Notes under the pieces: model-generated
What the model was told of the DNA's origin: nothing
Seen by the model: the letters and a program-made list of their open reading frames with translations, nothing else
The model's database searches: none
Part shown: one piece after another, positions 54,253-63,423 of the stretch
Position numbering within the stretch: position 1 is the stretch's first letter
Layout: the number at the start of each line of letters is the position of its first letter
Program-made: the position numbers and the translations under genes
DNA from: Thalassospira xiamenensis M-5 = DSM 17429
Lineage (GTDB): Bacteria; Pseudomonadota; Alphaproteobacteria; Rhodospirillales; Thalassospiraceae
NCBI RefSeq assembly: GCF_000300235.2
Contig: NZ_CP004388.1
Span: 415,501-479,500 of the forward strand
Direction of reading: 5' to 3'
DNA: 64,000 bases

Positions 54253-55260
54253 ATGAGCCAAGGTTACGAAGCGACAGGTGCAGCCGCCGAACATCCGCTG
54301 GATGCACCAGACATCAAAATCTCCGTTCGTGAAGCGTTCGGGATTGATTCCGACATGAAGGTTCCGGCATTCAGCCAGGGCAGCGAACATGTTCCCATGA
54401 TTGATCCGACCTATCGGTTTGATCGCGATACCACGTTGGCCATTCTGGCGGGCTTCGCCCATAACCGCCGCGTGATGATCCAAGGGTATCACGGTACGGG
54501 TAAGTCGACCCATATCGAACAGGTTGCTGCACGTCTGAACTGGCCTTGTGTTCGTGTAAACCTTGATAGCCACATTTCGCGTATCGACCTGATCGGCAAA
54601 GATGCCATCGTGTTGCGCGATGGCAAACAGATCACGGAATTCCGCGAAGGCATTTTGCCCTGGGCGCTTAAACGTCCGGTCGCGATGGTCTTTGATGAAT
54701 ATGATGCCGGTCGCCCCGACGTGATGTTCGTTATCCAGCGTGTTCTGGAAGTCGATGGCAAGCTGACCCTGCTTGATCAGAACAAGGTCATCCATCCGCA
54801 TCCGAATTTCCGCCTGTTTGCGACGTCAAACACGGTCGGCCTTGGCGATACCACGGGCCTATATCACGGGACCCAGCAGATCAACCAGGCCCAGATGGAC
54901 CGTTGGTCGATTGTTGCGACCCTGAACTATCTGTCGGTTGCCGATGAAACCAACATTGTGACCGCCAAGGTGCCGTCGTTCGACAATGCCGAAGGCCGCA
55001 AGAAGATCGAGGCCATGGTTGCCCTTGCCAACCTGACCCGCCAGGGATTTGTCGCAGGCGATATTTCGACTGTCATGAGCCCGCGTACCGTTATTACGCT
55101 TGCGGAAAACGCCGAGATTTTCGGGGAAATTTCCTATGCGTTTCGCGTGACGTTCCTGAACCGTTGCGACGAGGTCGAACGCCCGATCCTTGCTGAATAT
55201 TATCAGCGGTGCTTTGGCGAGGAACTTCCCGAAGAAGCCATCAATGTGATGGTCCGTTAG
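54253..55260 (+). CDS. cobS: Cobaltochelatase subunit CobS
   Basis: A 335-residue AAA+ ATPase subunit of the aerobic cobaltochelatase CobN-CobS-CobT, which inserts cobalt into hydrogenobyrinate a,c-diamide. Walker A GYHGTGKST is near residue 79, Walker B MVFDEYDAG near 145, sensor 1 ATSNTVGLGD near 195. The N terminus has the conserved DAPDIKISVREAFGID. Its stop is close to cobT. CobN is not in the window. No cobalamin riboswitch is recognisable in the 197-base gap upstream. Confidence 0.94.
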   Translation: MSQGYEATGAAAEHPLDAPDIKISVREAFGIDSDMKVPAFSQGSEHVPMIDPTYRFDRDTTLAILAGFAHNRRVMIQGYHGTGKSTHIEQVAARLNWPCVRVNLDSHISRIDLIGKDAIVLRDGKQITEFREGILPWALKRPVAMVFDEYDAGRPDVMFVIQRVLEVDGKLTLLDQNKVIHPHPNFRLFATSNTVGLGDTTGLYHGTQQINQAQMDRWSIVATLNYLSVADETNIVTAKVPSFDNAEGRKKIEAMVALANLTRQGFVAGDISTVMSPRTVITLAENAEIFGEISYAFRVTFLNRCDEVERPILAEYYQRCFGEELPEEAINVMVR

Positions 55261-55314
55261 GATCATCCATTGTTAAAGCAAATCGGCGACCTGATTCCAG
55301 AAGCGAGTAGAGCA

Positions 55315-57231
55315 ATGAAGAATGATGAAGCGCTTTCCGGATTTTTGCGCGGCACAGCGGCGACATTTCGCGCGCTTGCCGGACGCAATGATCTTGAAGT
55401 CGGCTTTGTCAAAGGCGGCCGGGCAGGTGGCTATGGCGAACATGTGCGCCTGCCGATGCCCAAACAGGCGCTGCCGAAGGACGAGGTTGCCGATCTGCGC
55501 GGGGTTGCCGATGGCTGGGCGTTGAAACTGCGTCACCATGATGTGGCCCTTCATGCCCGCCGTATGCCCGAAGCCGCCGAGGCACAGGCTGTTTACGACG
55601 CGCTGGAAACGGCCCGTTGCGAGGCAGTCGGTTCGCGTTATTTCCCGGGGGTCCGCAAGAACCTGCGTGAACATGCCGAACAGGATTGCCGTGCCAAAAA
55701 CTTCCATCGGTTGACGGCGCGCGAAGATGCCCCGTTTGCTGATGCAATCGGGATGCTGGCCCGCGAGATTTTTACCGGTGAACCCGCCCCGTCATCAGCC
55801 CGCCCGCTGATCGATCTGTGGCGTGCCCATATCGAAGAAAATGCCGGTACAGACCTGAACGATCTGCGCGATCTGATTGACGATCAGGATGCGTTTGCGC
55901 GGGGATTGCGCCGCCTGCTTGATCATTTGTCTCTTGAAGATGATATCGACGAAGCCCCGCCTGAAAATGACGGCGAGGATGAGGACGAAAAAGAAGGCGA
56001 AACCGACCCGGACGAGGAACTTGACAGTCAGGGTGGCCAGCAGGGGCAGGCTGACGAGTCCGAACCTGATGGTGATGATCAGCAGCAGGATGCCGGTACC
56101 GAAGAAGCCGAAGCCGGTGAAGGCGATATCGATGACCAGCAGCTTGAAGCCATGTCGCAGGAAGAACAACCTGCCGGACCCGGTGAACAGCCTGAATTTG
56201 ACGGTCGGAACGAACCGATTGAACGCGGCTATGAACCCTTTACGCGTGAATTTGATGAAATCGTAACTGCCGACGAGCTTTGCGAAGGCCTGGAGCTTTC
56301 GCGTCTGCGCGCCATGCTCGATAAGCAGCTTGCGAATTTGCAGAATGTCGTTTCGCGCCTTGCCAACCGCTTGCAGCGCCGCCTGATGGCGCAGCAAAAT
56401 CGTGGCTGGGACTTTGACCTTGAAGAAGGCATCCTTGATGCGGCGAAGCTGGCGCGTATTGTTTCAACACCTTCGACCTCGCTGTCCTTCAAACAGGAAC
56501 AAGATACAGATTTCCGGGATACGGTCGTGACGCTGCTGATCGATAATTCCGGTTCCATGCGCGGGCGTCCGATTACGATTGCCGCACTATCTGCCGACAT
56601 TCTGGCACGTACCCTTGAACGGTGCGGGGTGAAGGTCGAAATCCTTGGTTTTACCACCCGGCAGTGGAAAGGTGGCCAATCGCGCGAAAAATGGGTTGAA
56701 AGTGGCAAGCCGCCAAAACCGGGCCGTCTCAACGACCTGCGCCACATCATCTATAAAGCGGCCGATACCCCGTGGCGGCGCGCGCGCAAGAATCTTGGCC
56801 TGATGCTGCGCGAAGGACTGCTTAAGGAAAATATCGACGGCGAAGCTCTGCTTTGGGCGCACGAACGCCTTCTGGGCCGTTCGGAACAACGCCGGATTTT
56901 GATGGTGATTTCCGACGGCGCGCCGGTCGATGATTCGACCCTGTCGGTAAATTCCGGAAATTACCTTGAACGGCACCTGCGCGAGGTCATCGACTGGATT
57001 CAGACCCGTTCGCCAGTTGAACTGCTTGCGATCGGGATCGGACATGATGTGACCCGCTATTACCAGCGTGCGGTAACGATCAACGACCCCGAAGAGCTTG
57101 GCGGGACGATGTTGCGTGAATTGTCCGATCTGTTCGATGAACAGGGGGGCCGTCAGCCCAAACGTCCGATGCGTCATGTGCCTGCGGATACCGCCAAGGA
57201 CAAGGCGACCGGTGATCGTGACCGCTGGTAG
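55315..57231 (+). CDS. cobT: Cobaltochelatase subunit CobT
   Basis: A 638-residue subunit of the aerobic cobaltochelatase that forms a chaperone-like ring with CobS. The N-terminal region ([22 protein letters not shown] onward) is the CobT domain. A very acidic linker (about 215-290) follows, rich in Asp, Glu and Gln. The C-terminal VWA domain has MIDAS DNSGSM near residue 407. ATG at 55315 matches the usual start; TTG at 55270, with AGGAT before it, would add 15 residues and is a real alternative. Confidence 0.93.
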   Translation: MKNDEALSGFLRGTAATFRALAGRNDLEVGFVKGGRAGGYGEHVRLPMPKQALPKDEVADLRGVADGWALKLRHHDVALHARRMPEAAEAQAVYDALETARCEAVGSRYFPGVRKNLREHAEQDCRAKNFHRLTAREDAPFADAIGMLAREIFTGEPAPSSARPLIDLWRAHIEENAGTDLNDLRDLIDDQDAFARGLRRLLDHLSLEDDIDEAPPENDGEDEDEKEGETDPDEELDSQGGQQGQADESEPDGDDQQQDAGTEEAEAGEGDIDDQQLEAMSQEEQPAGPGEQPEFDGRNEPIERGYEPFTREFDEIVTADELCEGLELSRLRAMLDKQLANLQNVVSRLANRLQRRLMAQQNRGWDFDLEEGILDAAKLARIVSTPSTSLSFKQEQDTDFRDTVVTLLIDNSGSMRGRPITIAALSADILARTLERCGVKVEILGFTTRQWKGGQSREKWVESGKPPKPGRLNDLRHIIYKAADTPWRRARKNLGLMLREGLLKENIDGEALLWAHERLLGRSEQRRILMVISDGAPVDDSTLSVNSGNYLERHLREVIDWIQTRSPVELLAIGIGHDVTRYYQRAVTINDPEELGGTMLRELSDLFDEQGGRQPKRPMRHVPADTAKDKATGDRDRW

Positions 57232-57251
57232 GTCATGGGGATAGGGCCGTT

Positions 57252-58091
57252 ATGACAGCCATTACCCGCTTTGCCCCCAGTCCGACCGGGTTTCTTCATA
57301 TTGGTCATGCGGCCTCGGCCCTGTTTTCCGCAAAACAGGGCGGGCCGGATGGCCGTTTCCTTTTGCGGATCGAAGATATAGATCAAACCCGCTGTCGCCC
57401 GGAATATGTTGATGCGATCTTTGAGGACCTTGCTTGGCTGGGGCTTCGATGGGAAAACCCTGTCCGTATACAGTCACAGCATTTCCTTGATTATGAGAAG
57501 GTGCTGGATCGTTTGAGCGAGGCGGGGCTGCTTTATCCGTGCTTTTGTACGCGAAAAGACATTCGGGAAGAAATCGCGCGGATTGGAAATGCGCCGCATG
57601 GGCCGGATGGTGTGCTTTACCCGGGGACCTGTCGTAATCGGAGTGCTTCCGAGCGCGCAGATCGTGTTGCGACGGGGGAAAGCTATGCGCTGCGTCTGGA
57701 TATGGTGTGTGCCCTTAGACAGGTCGCCAGCCCGTTATCGTGGTATGACCGCAAGGTTGGCAAACAGGATGCAACGCCAGAAATATTTGGCGATGTTGTT
57801 CTGGCGCGCAAGGACACGCCGACAAGCTACCATCTATCGGTAACCCATGATGATCATTTGCAGGGCATCAACCTTGTCACCCGCGGTCAGGATCTGTTTT
57901 TTGCAAGCCACCTGCATCGCCTGTTACAGGAATTGCTGGGGTATGATGTTCCTGAATATCATCATCATGGCCTGCTTACGGGCCCGGATGGCAAACGGTT
58001 TGCCAAGCGCGACAAATCAAAAACACTGCGATCCATGCGTGACGAGGGTATGAGCGCCCAAGAGGTCATTGCGCTGAGCGGATATGTCTAG
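57252..58091 (+). CDS. gluQ: Glutamyl-Q tRNA(Asp) synthetase
   Basis: A 279-residue truncated glutamyl-tRNA synthetase paralogue that attaches glutamate to queuosine at position 34 of tRNA-Asp. The class I HIGH motif is at 16-19 (PTGFLHIGHA) and the KMSKS counterpart is KRFAKRDKS near 250. The zinc site is YPCFCTR with a later cysteine at YPGTC. It lacks the anticodon-binding domain, as expected for GluQRS. It follows cobT after 20 bases. The stop lies 26 bases inside the convergent LysR gene's 3' end. Confidence 0.92.
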   Translation: MTAITRFAPSPTGFLHIGHAASALFSAKQGGPDGRFLLRIEDIDQTRCRPEYVDAIFEDLAWLGLRWENPVRIQSQHFLDYEKVLDRLSEAGLLYPCFCTRKDIREEIARIGNAPHGPDGVLYPGTCRNRSASERADRVATGESYALRLDMVCALRQVASPLSWYDRKVGKQDATPEIFGDVVLARKDTPTSYHLSVTHDDHLQGINLVTRGQDLFFASHLHRLLQELLGYDVPEYHHHGLLTGPDGKRFAKRDKSKTLRSMRDEGMSAQEVIALSGYV

Positions 58092-59010
58092 GCGACGTCG
58101 TTCTGGTTTCCAGAAGGTCAGGGCGTTCGACGAACCAGCTGCGAATAAAATCAATCATCAACCGGTTTTTGGCCGGCAGGTTTTCCTGATAGGGGTAAAC
58201 CAGATAGATCGGTCGTAACGGCGATGAATAGCCATCCAGTGCCGTTTCAAGCAATCCGTCGAAGATTGCCGGAAGGGCAACATACCGGGGCAGCCGGGCA
58301 ACGCCCAATCCGCGGATCGCGGCATTGCGCAACAGCGGATAATGATTAAGGCGCAGATTGCCCTGTGCCGGAACTGATTGTGCGCCATCATCGGAAAAGA
58401 AAACCCAGTTGCCGTCCTTGTAGTACTGAAAATTCAGCAGGCAATTGAGATTTCCCAGATCGGCGGGTGTTTCGGGCTTTGGGTGCTTTGCCCAGTAGGT
58501 AGGGCTTGCGCAGATCAGTTCGGACAATTGACCCAGCGGAATGGCAACCTGTTCTGGGTCGTCGGTCAATCCGACGCGAATGGCGATATCGATATGGGCA
58601 GATTGCAGCGCGCGGAAGGTGTTTTCCAGTTCCATTTCGATCTGTATGCGTGGATGTGCTTTTTGAAATGCGACGATGATGTCATCAAGAAACATCTCGC
58701 CGAAGGAAACGGGAACCGTAATGCGAACTGTGCCGACCGGTTCGCCGCGCAGAGCCTCGACGGCTTCGAATGCGGCGGTGGCACTTTGGGTGATGTTTTG
58801 GCAATAACCCAGAAATGTGATCCCGATTTCGGTTGGTTCTACCTTGCGGGTTGACCGGAACAGCAATTGCGCCCCCAGCTCTGATTCCAGTCTTTTGACA
58901 TGCTGGCTGATCAGGCCCTTGGACACGCCAAGTGCCTTGGCGGCGTGGGTAAAGCCACCATTTTCCATGACGGCCGCAAAGCTGCGCATTTCACTCAGAT
59001 AATCTTTCAT
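58066..59010 (-). CDS. LysR family transcriptional regulator
   Basis: A 314-residue regulator. The helix-turn-helix reads GGFTHAAKALGVSKGLISQHVKRLE (residues about 17-41), and RKVEPTEIGITFL follows. The effector-binding domain has VRITVPVSFGEMFLDD. It is divergent from an SDR gene, the typical arrangement for a regulator and its target. The shared promoter holds a 20-base perfect palindrome. The 3' end overlaps gluQ by 26 bases. Confidence 0.88.
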   Translation of the reverse strand: MKDYLSEMRSFAAVMENGGFTHAAKALGVSKGLISQHVKRLESELGAQLLFRSTRKVEPTEIGITFLGYCQNITQSATAAFEAVEALRGEPVGTVRITVPVSFGEMFLDDIIVAFQKAHPRIQIEMELENTFRALQSAHIDIAIRVGLTDDPEQVAIPLGQLSELICASPTYWAKHPKPETPADLGNLNCLLNFQYYKDGNWVFFSDDGAQSVPAQGNLRLNHYPLLRNAAIRGLGVARLPRYVALPAIFDGLLETALDGYSSPLRPIYLVYPYQENLPAKNRLMIDFIRSWFVERPDLLETRTTSPRHIRSAQ

Positions 59011-59023
59011 TATTTAGAATATT

Positions 59024-59036
59024 AAACAAAATGTTT
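59024..59036. promoter_or_regulatory. Short inverted repeat at the LysR gene promoter
   Basis: AAACA-AAA-TGTTT, 14 bases upstream of the LysR start codon, could serve for autoregulation. Short A/T-rich dyads are common, so confidence is low. Confidence 0.3.
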
Positions 59037-59059
59037 GGAAATAACCAGATTATCCTTGC

Positions 59060-59079
59060 AATTGTCTCATGAGACAATT
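59060..59079. promoter_or_regulatory. Perfect 20-base palindrome between LysR and SDR genes
   Basis: AATTGTCTCATGAGACAATT is fully self-complementary. It is centred 60 bases from the LysR start and 45 bases from the SDR start, where a regulator would be expected to bind both promoters. Confidence 0.65.
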
Positions 59080-59114
59080 CTTCCATCGAAGCACTTCCAA
59101 GGATGGAGGATCAG

Positions 59115-59714
59115 ATGAAAGTTCTTTTGGTAGGCGCATCGGGGATTGTCGGGCGCGGGATTGATTCCGAGTTGTCCCAACGCCACGACATCATCCGTGC
59201 GTCCCGCGCAAGTGGAGACGTTAATGTTGACCTGATGGATATCGCATCAATCCGTGCGATGTTTGAAAAGGTCGGCAAAGTCGATGCGGTTGTTTCTGCG
59301 ACCGGAAAGGTTCATTTCGGTGATTTCGCCGAAATGGACGATGACAAATACCGCATCGGGATCAATGACAAACTGATGGGGCAGGTCAATCTGGTGTTGG
59401 TTGGGCGTGATCACGTGGCAGACAATGCATCATTCACGCTGACCACTGGTATCCTGTCCAAAGATCCGATCCGTTACGGTAGCTCGGCCTCGATGGTGAA
59501 TGGCGCAGTCGAGTCTTTTGTGCGGGCTGCTGCAATCGAAATGAAACCGGGGCTTCGCATCAACGCGGTCAGCCCCGGTGTGATCCTTGAGGCCATGGAA
59601 GGCTACGCACCGTATTTCCGCGGGCATGATCCCGTTCCGGCGGCACGTGCGGCCCTTGGCTATGCCAAATCGGTCGAGGGTCTTCAGACCGGGCAAGTCT
59701 TCGAGATATTCTGA
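59115..59714 (+). CDS. Short-chain dehydrogenase/reductase family protein
   Basis: A 199-residue SDR-type protein with N-terminal GASGIVGRG as the nucleotide-binding glycine motif and INAVSPGVI near residue 155. The usual catalytic Tyr-x3-Lys is replaced: RYGSSASMVNGAVESF has no lysine four residues after the tyrosine, so activity may be altered. This compact SDR subgroup is often next to LysR genes. ATG at 59115 has GGAGG upstream; four codons before it are also open. Regulated probably by the divergent LysR. Confidence 0.82.
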   Translation: MKVLLVGASGIVGRGIDSELSQRHDIIRASRASGDVNVDLMDIASIRAMFEKVGKVDAVVSATGKVHFGDFAEMDDDKYRIGINDKLMGQVNLVLVGRDHVADNASFTLTTGILSKDPIRYGSSASMVNGAVESFVRAAAIEMKPGLRINAVSPGVILEAMEGYAPYFRGHDPVPAARAALGYAKSVEGLQTGQVFEIF

Positions 59715-59914
59715 GGGTATATTCTGACGATCTGGCATCGAAAGCCGATCGGGGCAAAACCGGGTCCTGGTCGGCTTTGGGGCTTACAAGGGGCATTGCT
59801 TCAAAAACCCGCACTTTCTATCTGGAATTATTTAGGGTGACTGCTTACCATCCAAATAGCTAATGTTGCGCATCCGATTGTTAAGCGTGTAAACGGCTAT
59901 AACGGAATTTCCGG

Positions 59915-61981
59915 ATGGGGCAGTTCACAGCCAGGATGGCTGACACCTTGAAACGGCTGCTTTTGGAACCCGGACACGGGACCGAAGCAGCGCCGAAACT
60001 GCAAAAGAAGGTTCGCGCGGACCTTCTTGATCTTGCCTATCGCAACAACTGGGCGAACGTCCTTGTCAATCTGTCGGCCGGAAGTGGTCTTGTCGGGACG
60101 CTTTGGTTTCAATCCGAACTATCATTTGGCATGACCGTCTGGATTTGCGTGATTTTTGCAACGACGGTGATCCGGCTTTTTATCGGGTATCGCTATCATG
60201 TCGAACGACGGCTGGTTTCGGCATTTGATGATGCGGAATTCCATAGATGGTTTATGCGATATGCCTGTGGTGTTTGTTCCGGCGCTATCCTTTGGGCGTT
60301 GGCGTCAATCTTTGACTTGCCAACGCAAAGTAATGAAAGCCGTTTCGTAACCCTGATCATATTGGCGGGGCTTGCCGGTGGCGCGACAGGAATTCTTGCA
60401 CCTGTTTTCAGGGTCGGCCGGTTCTATCTTCTGATGTTGCTACTGCCTGCCTGTATTGTTCTGATTGTCATGCCGGAACCGAATTACGTTCTGTCGGGGC
60501 TTGGCTTCATCTTTGTAACCGTCATGATGATCACCCATCGCAATAATCACGGTATTCTGTATCGGTCGCTTGTGCTGAAGCACGAAAATGACTCTCTGGT
60601 TGACGACCTGCGCGAGAAAAACCGGATAACCGAGAACTGGAATGCGACACTTGAAGCTCGGGTGGCGAAACGAACCCGTGAACTTCGCAATCTTCTGGTG
60701 CGCGACACCCTGACAGGATTGCTGAACCGTGATGGCATCGTTTCCTGGTTTGAAGAAGCGCGCGCAAGCTGGGGCAATCGTGCCTATGCCGTTCTGTTCA
60801 TTGATCTTGATCATTTCAAACAGATCAATGACGGGCTCAGTCATGCGATCGGTGATATGGTGCTTAAGGAAGTTTCGCACCGTTTACGGGAATATGTCGA
60901 TGATCGTCATGCTGTCGGGCGGTGGGGTGGTGATGAATTCATCATGATTCTGACTGATCAGCCGGAAAATCTGCATCAGCTGGTAGACCAAACCATCGCC
61001 GAGGTCCGGGCGGCTGTTAACCGGCCAATTCATATCGCACGGCAGACATTGCATGTCGGTTTCAGCACTGGTGTCGCATTTGGCATGGAGGAGAACCCGC
61101 AGATTGCGGAATTGATCCATTGGGCCGATCTGGCCGCAGCCGAGGTTAAGCGGTCCGGGCGTGGCAGCGTGCAAAGTTATGACAGCAAGTTGCTTGTTGA
61201 GCAGGAACGTCGGTTGGCGATCAATCAGGCCCTGCGTCAGGCTTTGTCCGCCAATGAGCTTTTTCTTGAATATCAGCCGGTCGTCAGTGCGAAGACGGGC
61301 GACATTACCGCCTATGAGGTGTTGTTGCGCTGGGAAAGTGCAGAGCTAGGCCGTGTAGCACCAGACGAGTTTATTCCGATTGCTGAGGAATCGGCGCTGA
61401 TTGTCGATATCGGCGAATGGGTGATGCGCGAAGCCTGCAAAACGATCCTGGACTGGTCCGGCTTTGCCGGTGGTCCCAAGATTGCGGTTAACGTATCGGT
61501 GCGTCAGATTGTTGTGCCGCGTTTTGCCCGTATGGTGGAAAATCTGCTGCTTGAAACGGGTCTGCCAGCCAACCGTCTGACTATTGAAGTGACAGAATCG
61601 ATCTTTGATATCCGGCGCACACAACTGATTTCAGAAGTCCTGTCTGATCTGCATGATCAGGGAGTGGAAGTTCATATTGATGATTTCGGTACCGGCTATT
61701 CATCGCTTTCCCGCCTGCACCAGATCCGCGTTGATGCGGTCAAAATCGATAAATCTTTCATCCTGAAAATGGATGTCAATTCACGCGCGGTGATCGAAGG
61801 CGCCATTCTGATTGCGCATCGGTTCGGTCTTGATGTTATTGCCGAGGGTATTGAGACCGAGCAGCAACGCAGCGAACTTGCGGCGATGGGGGTTGATGCC
61901 TATCAGGGATATTTCTTTGCCCGCCCGTCGGCGGGGCCTTGTGAAAATCCCCATTGGCAACAAAGAAGTTCAGCCGTCTGA
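59915..61981 (+). CDS. Membrane GGDEF-EAL cyclic-di-GMP protein
   Basis: A 688-residue protein with about five or six membrane helices in residues 45-235 (for example MTVWICVIFATTVIRLFIG and FYLLMLLLPACIVLIVM), a coiled linker, GGDEF (about 270-420) with intact RWGGDEF, and EAL (about 430-680). No RxxD is at the inhibitory position. The EAL motif is EVLLRW, and the remaining residues (VNVS, EVTES, HIDDFGTGYSS, VKIDKSF, AEGIETEQQ) are present, so both activities are possible. The membrane part resembles an integral MASE-type sensor. Its ligand is unknown. Confidence 0.9.
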   Translation: MGQFTARMADTLKRLLLEPGHGTEAAPKLQKKVRADLLDLAYRNNWANVLVNLSAGSGLVGTLWFQSELSFGMTVWICVIFATTVIRLFIGYRYHVERRLVSAFDDAEFHRWFMRYACGVCSGAILWALASIFDLPTQSNESRFVTLIILAGLAGGATGILAPVFRVGRFYLLMLLLPACIVLIVMPEPNYVLSGLGFIFVTVMMITHRNNHGILYRSLVLKHENDSLVDDLREKNRITENWNATLEARVAKRTRELRNLLVRDTLTGLLNRDGIVSWFEEARASWGNRAYAVLFIDLDHFKQINDGLSHAIGDMVLKEVSHRLREYVDDRHAVGRWGGDEFIMILTDQPENLHQLVDQTIAEVRAAVNRPIHIARQTLHVGFSTGVAFGMEENPQIAELIHWADLAAAEVKRSGRGSVQSYDSKLLVEQERRLAINQALRQALSANELFLEYQPVVSAKTGDITAYEVLLRWESAELGRVAPDEFIPIAEESALIVDIGEWVMREACKTILDWSGFAGGPKIAVNVSVRQIVVPRFARMVENLLLETGLPANRLTIEVTESIFDIRRTQLISEVLSDLHDQGVEVHIDDFGTGYSSLSRLHQIRVDAVKIDKSFILKMDVNSRAVIEGAILIAHRFGLDVIAEGIETEQQRSELAAMGVDAYQGYFFARPSAGPCENPHWQQRSSAV

Positions 61982-62008
61982 TGGTGATTTTTCAGGTGAA
62001 AGCCCCCC

Positions 62009-62054
62009 AAACAATAAAACGGCCCGCCGAAACTGGCAGGCCGTTTTATTGTTT
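62009..62054. terminator. Bidirectional terminator between convergent genes
   Basis: A 16-base perfect stem (62009-62024 with 62039-62054) around a 14-base loop, core AAAACGGCC/GGCCGTTTT. T-rich on both strands, it separates the GGDEF-EAL gene from the small membrane protein gene. Confidence 0.93.
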
Positions 62055-62071
62055 GCAGACAGCGCGCAGGA

Positions 62072-62263
62072 TTAGCGACTGAAATCCAGAAGCACGAGGA
62101 AGACGACCGGGACCAGTGCGAGTGCGACGTAAATCCAGACCGATGCAATCGGCACACCGAAATGCGCAAGCACATAACCGGCCAGATACAAAACAAGGCC
62201 GATCACAGCGACCAGCAGAATGCCCAAAAGGGGCAAGGATACCTTGGAATCGGTTTTCATCAT
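62072..62263 (-). CDS. Small two-helix membrane protein
   Basis: A 63-residue protein with two hydrophobic helices, LLGILLVAVIGLVLYLAGYV and IYVALALVPVVFLVLLDF, and a short cytoplasmic start MMKTDSK. The frame is open far upstream, but the ATG at 62263 (or 62260) has GGGGAG eight bases before it and begins the natural protein. No family recognised. It is convergent to the GGDEF-EAL gene, sharing a bidirectional terminator. Confidence 0.6.
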   Translation of the reverse strand: MMKTDSKVSLPLLGILLVAVIGLVLYLAGYVLAHFGVPIASVWIYVALALVPVVFLVLLDFSR

Positions 62264-62757
62264 GCGCAGTGCTCCCCAAGCGTGTGCGGAATAACTATGA
62301 CGGCACGCTAACACCGAATGCGCGATGATGTTTTGACAAGGATCAATCTGGGTGACCTTGGGTGTTCTGGCCTCTATCTTCTGAATCCTTATAAAGAACG
62401 TAACGTCAAAGAGCCAATATGGGCAGCGAGAAGGCCTGAACCCGACTTTATATATGTTTGTCTTTGCCGGATGCCGTCCAGAATCGGGTCGCATCATCGT
62501 GATGTAATTGCCAAACCGAACCGGGGGTATGGCTGGGTGCCCGGGAAAATCGCTTGATTCCGTGTGGTTGAGATGGGAAAAGCCGTCCTTGCGTGATGCA
62601 ATATGAACGGATTGCGCAAAACAGGTGTTTTTGTCGCGTAAAAGCGTGGATGAAGGCTTGACGGCATCTGTCAGAGACGGTAATAACCCGGCTCCAAGCG
62701 CGGGCCTGCATGTCAGGCCAAGCGTCCTTTTGCGAATTATAGACCAGGAGATCAGGT
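62264..62757. other. Gene-free region upstream of rpmB
   Basis: A 494-base region between a minus-strand small gene and rpmB. It contains the rpmB promoter at 62658-62686. I find no convincing open frame, tRNA or large hairpin. Short frames here lack ribosome sites. Confidence 0.5.
62658..62686 (+). promoter_or_regulatory. Sigma70 promoter of rpmB
   Basis: TTGACG (62658-62663) with a 17-base spacer and TAATAA (62681-62686), 72 bases before the rpmB ATG. Both boxes match consensus at five of six positions. Confidence 0.72.
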
Positions 62758-62758
62758 C

Positions 62759-63052
62759 ATGGCACGTCGCTGCCCGGTATCCGGCAAAGGCGTTTTGGTC
62801 GGCATGAATGTGAGCCACGCCCACAACCGCACCAAACGTCGTTTCCTTCCGAACCTTCAGCCGGCTTCGCTGCTGAGCGAAGCGCTGGGTCGTTCGGTGC
62901 GTCTGCGTCTGACCACCAATGCGATCCGCACCATTGAAAAGCGTGGTGGTCTGGATGCATATGTGCTCGGCACAGCAGCTTCCAAGCTGTCGGCAGAGCT
63001 GGTGAAAGTCAAACGCCAGATCGCCAAAGCTGTTGAAGCGAAAGCTGCCTAA
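62759..63052 (+). CDS. rpmB: 50S ribosomal protein L28
   Basis: A 97-residue ribosomal protein, recognised by MARRCPVSGKGVLVGMNVSH followed by RTKRRFLPNLQ and LRLTTNAIRTIEKRGGLDAYVL. Length is standard for alphaproteobacteria. GGAG precedes the ATG. It is monocistronic, with its own promoter and terminator, as in many relatives where rpmG lies elsewhere. Confidence 0.97.
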   Translation: MARRCPVSGKGVLVGMNVSHAHNRTKRRFLPNLQPASLLSEALGRSVRLRLTTNAIRTIEKRGGLDAYVLGTAASKLSAELVKVKRQIAKAVEAKAA

Positions 63053-63078
63053 GGCAGACTTTTGCTTTAAGAATTACG

Positions 63079-63108
63079 AAGGCTCGCGATTGCGGGCCTT
63101 TCGTTTTT
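63079..63108 (+). terminator. Terminator of rpmB
   Basis: Stem AAGGCTCGC (63079-63087) with GCGGGCCTT (63092-63100), one G-U pair, four-base loop, then TCGTTTTT. Confidence 0.85.
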
Positions 63109-63146
63109 CAAAGATTTCAGATCGCCCTGTTCCGGGGCCATAAAAG

Positions 63147-63176
63147 GGTCGTGCATCATCGATGCGCGGCCTTTTT
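63147..63176 (+). terminator. Second terminator-like hairpin after rpmB
   Basis: Stem GGTCGTGCATC (63147-63157) with GATGCGCGGCC (63161-63171), two G-U pairs, three-base loop, then TTTTTG. Either a back-up terminator or the end of a short RNA. Confidence 0.65.
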
Positions 63177-63206
63177 GTTTGTCCGGGCGTTGATGTGCCT
63201 GATTGC

Positions 63207-63399
63207 GAGTCGTACCTGGTGCCGCCGGTTTTGCGTAAATGTTTGCGACTCGGCCTCAAGCGGGATTTGCGCTTTGCGAAAATTGGTCTATACTTTTCTC
63301 TATCAGTGATTTACGTGACCGCGTCGCATGGATTGATGAAACGTCATGATATGTTCATCACCCGCGATTCGCGAACCTGTTAAATAGTGGGTGCGACTC
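63207..63399. promoter_or_regulatory. Four GANTC sites upstream of the HNH gene
   Basis: GAGTC (63207), GACTC (63247), GATTC (63366) and GACTC (63395) lie within 193 bases before the HNH start codon, several times the chance expectation. This suggests that CcrM methylation state affects this promoter. Confidence 0.5.
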
Positions 63400-63423
63400 G
63401 GTAAACACGGTGGAGCGGATGAT

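Noticed and set aside
63162..63383. 73-codon plus-strand frame between rpmB and the HNH gene
   Set aside because: It begins inside the second terminator hairpin and covers the GANTC-rich promoter; no ribosome site.
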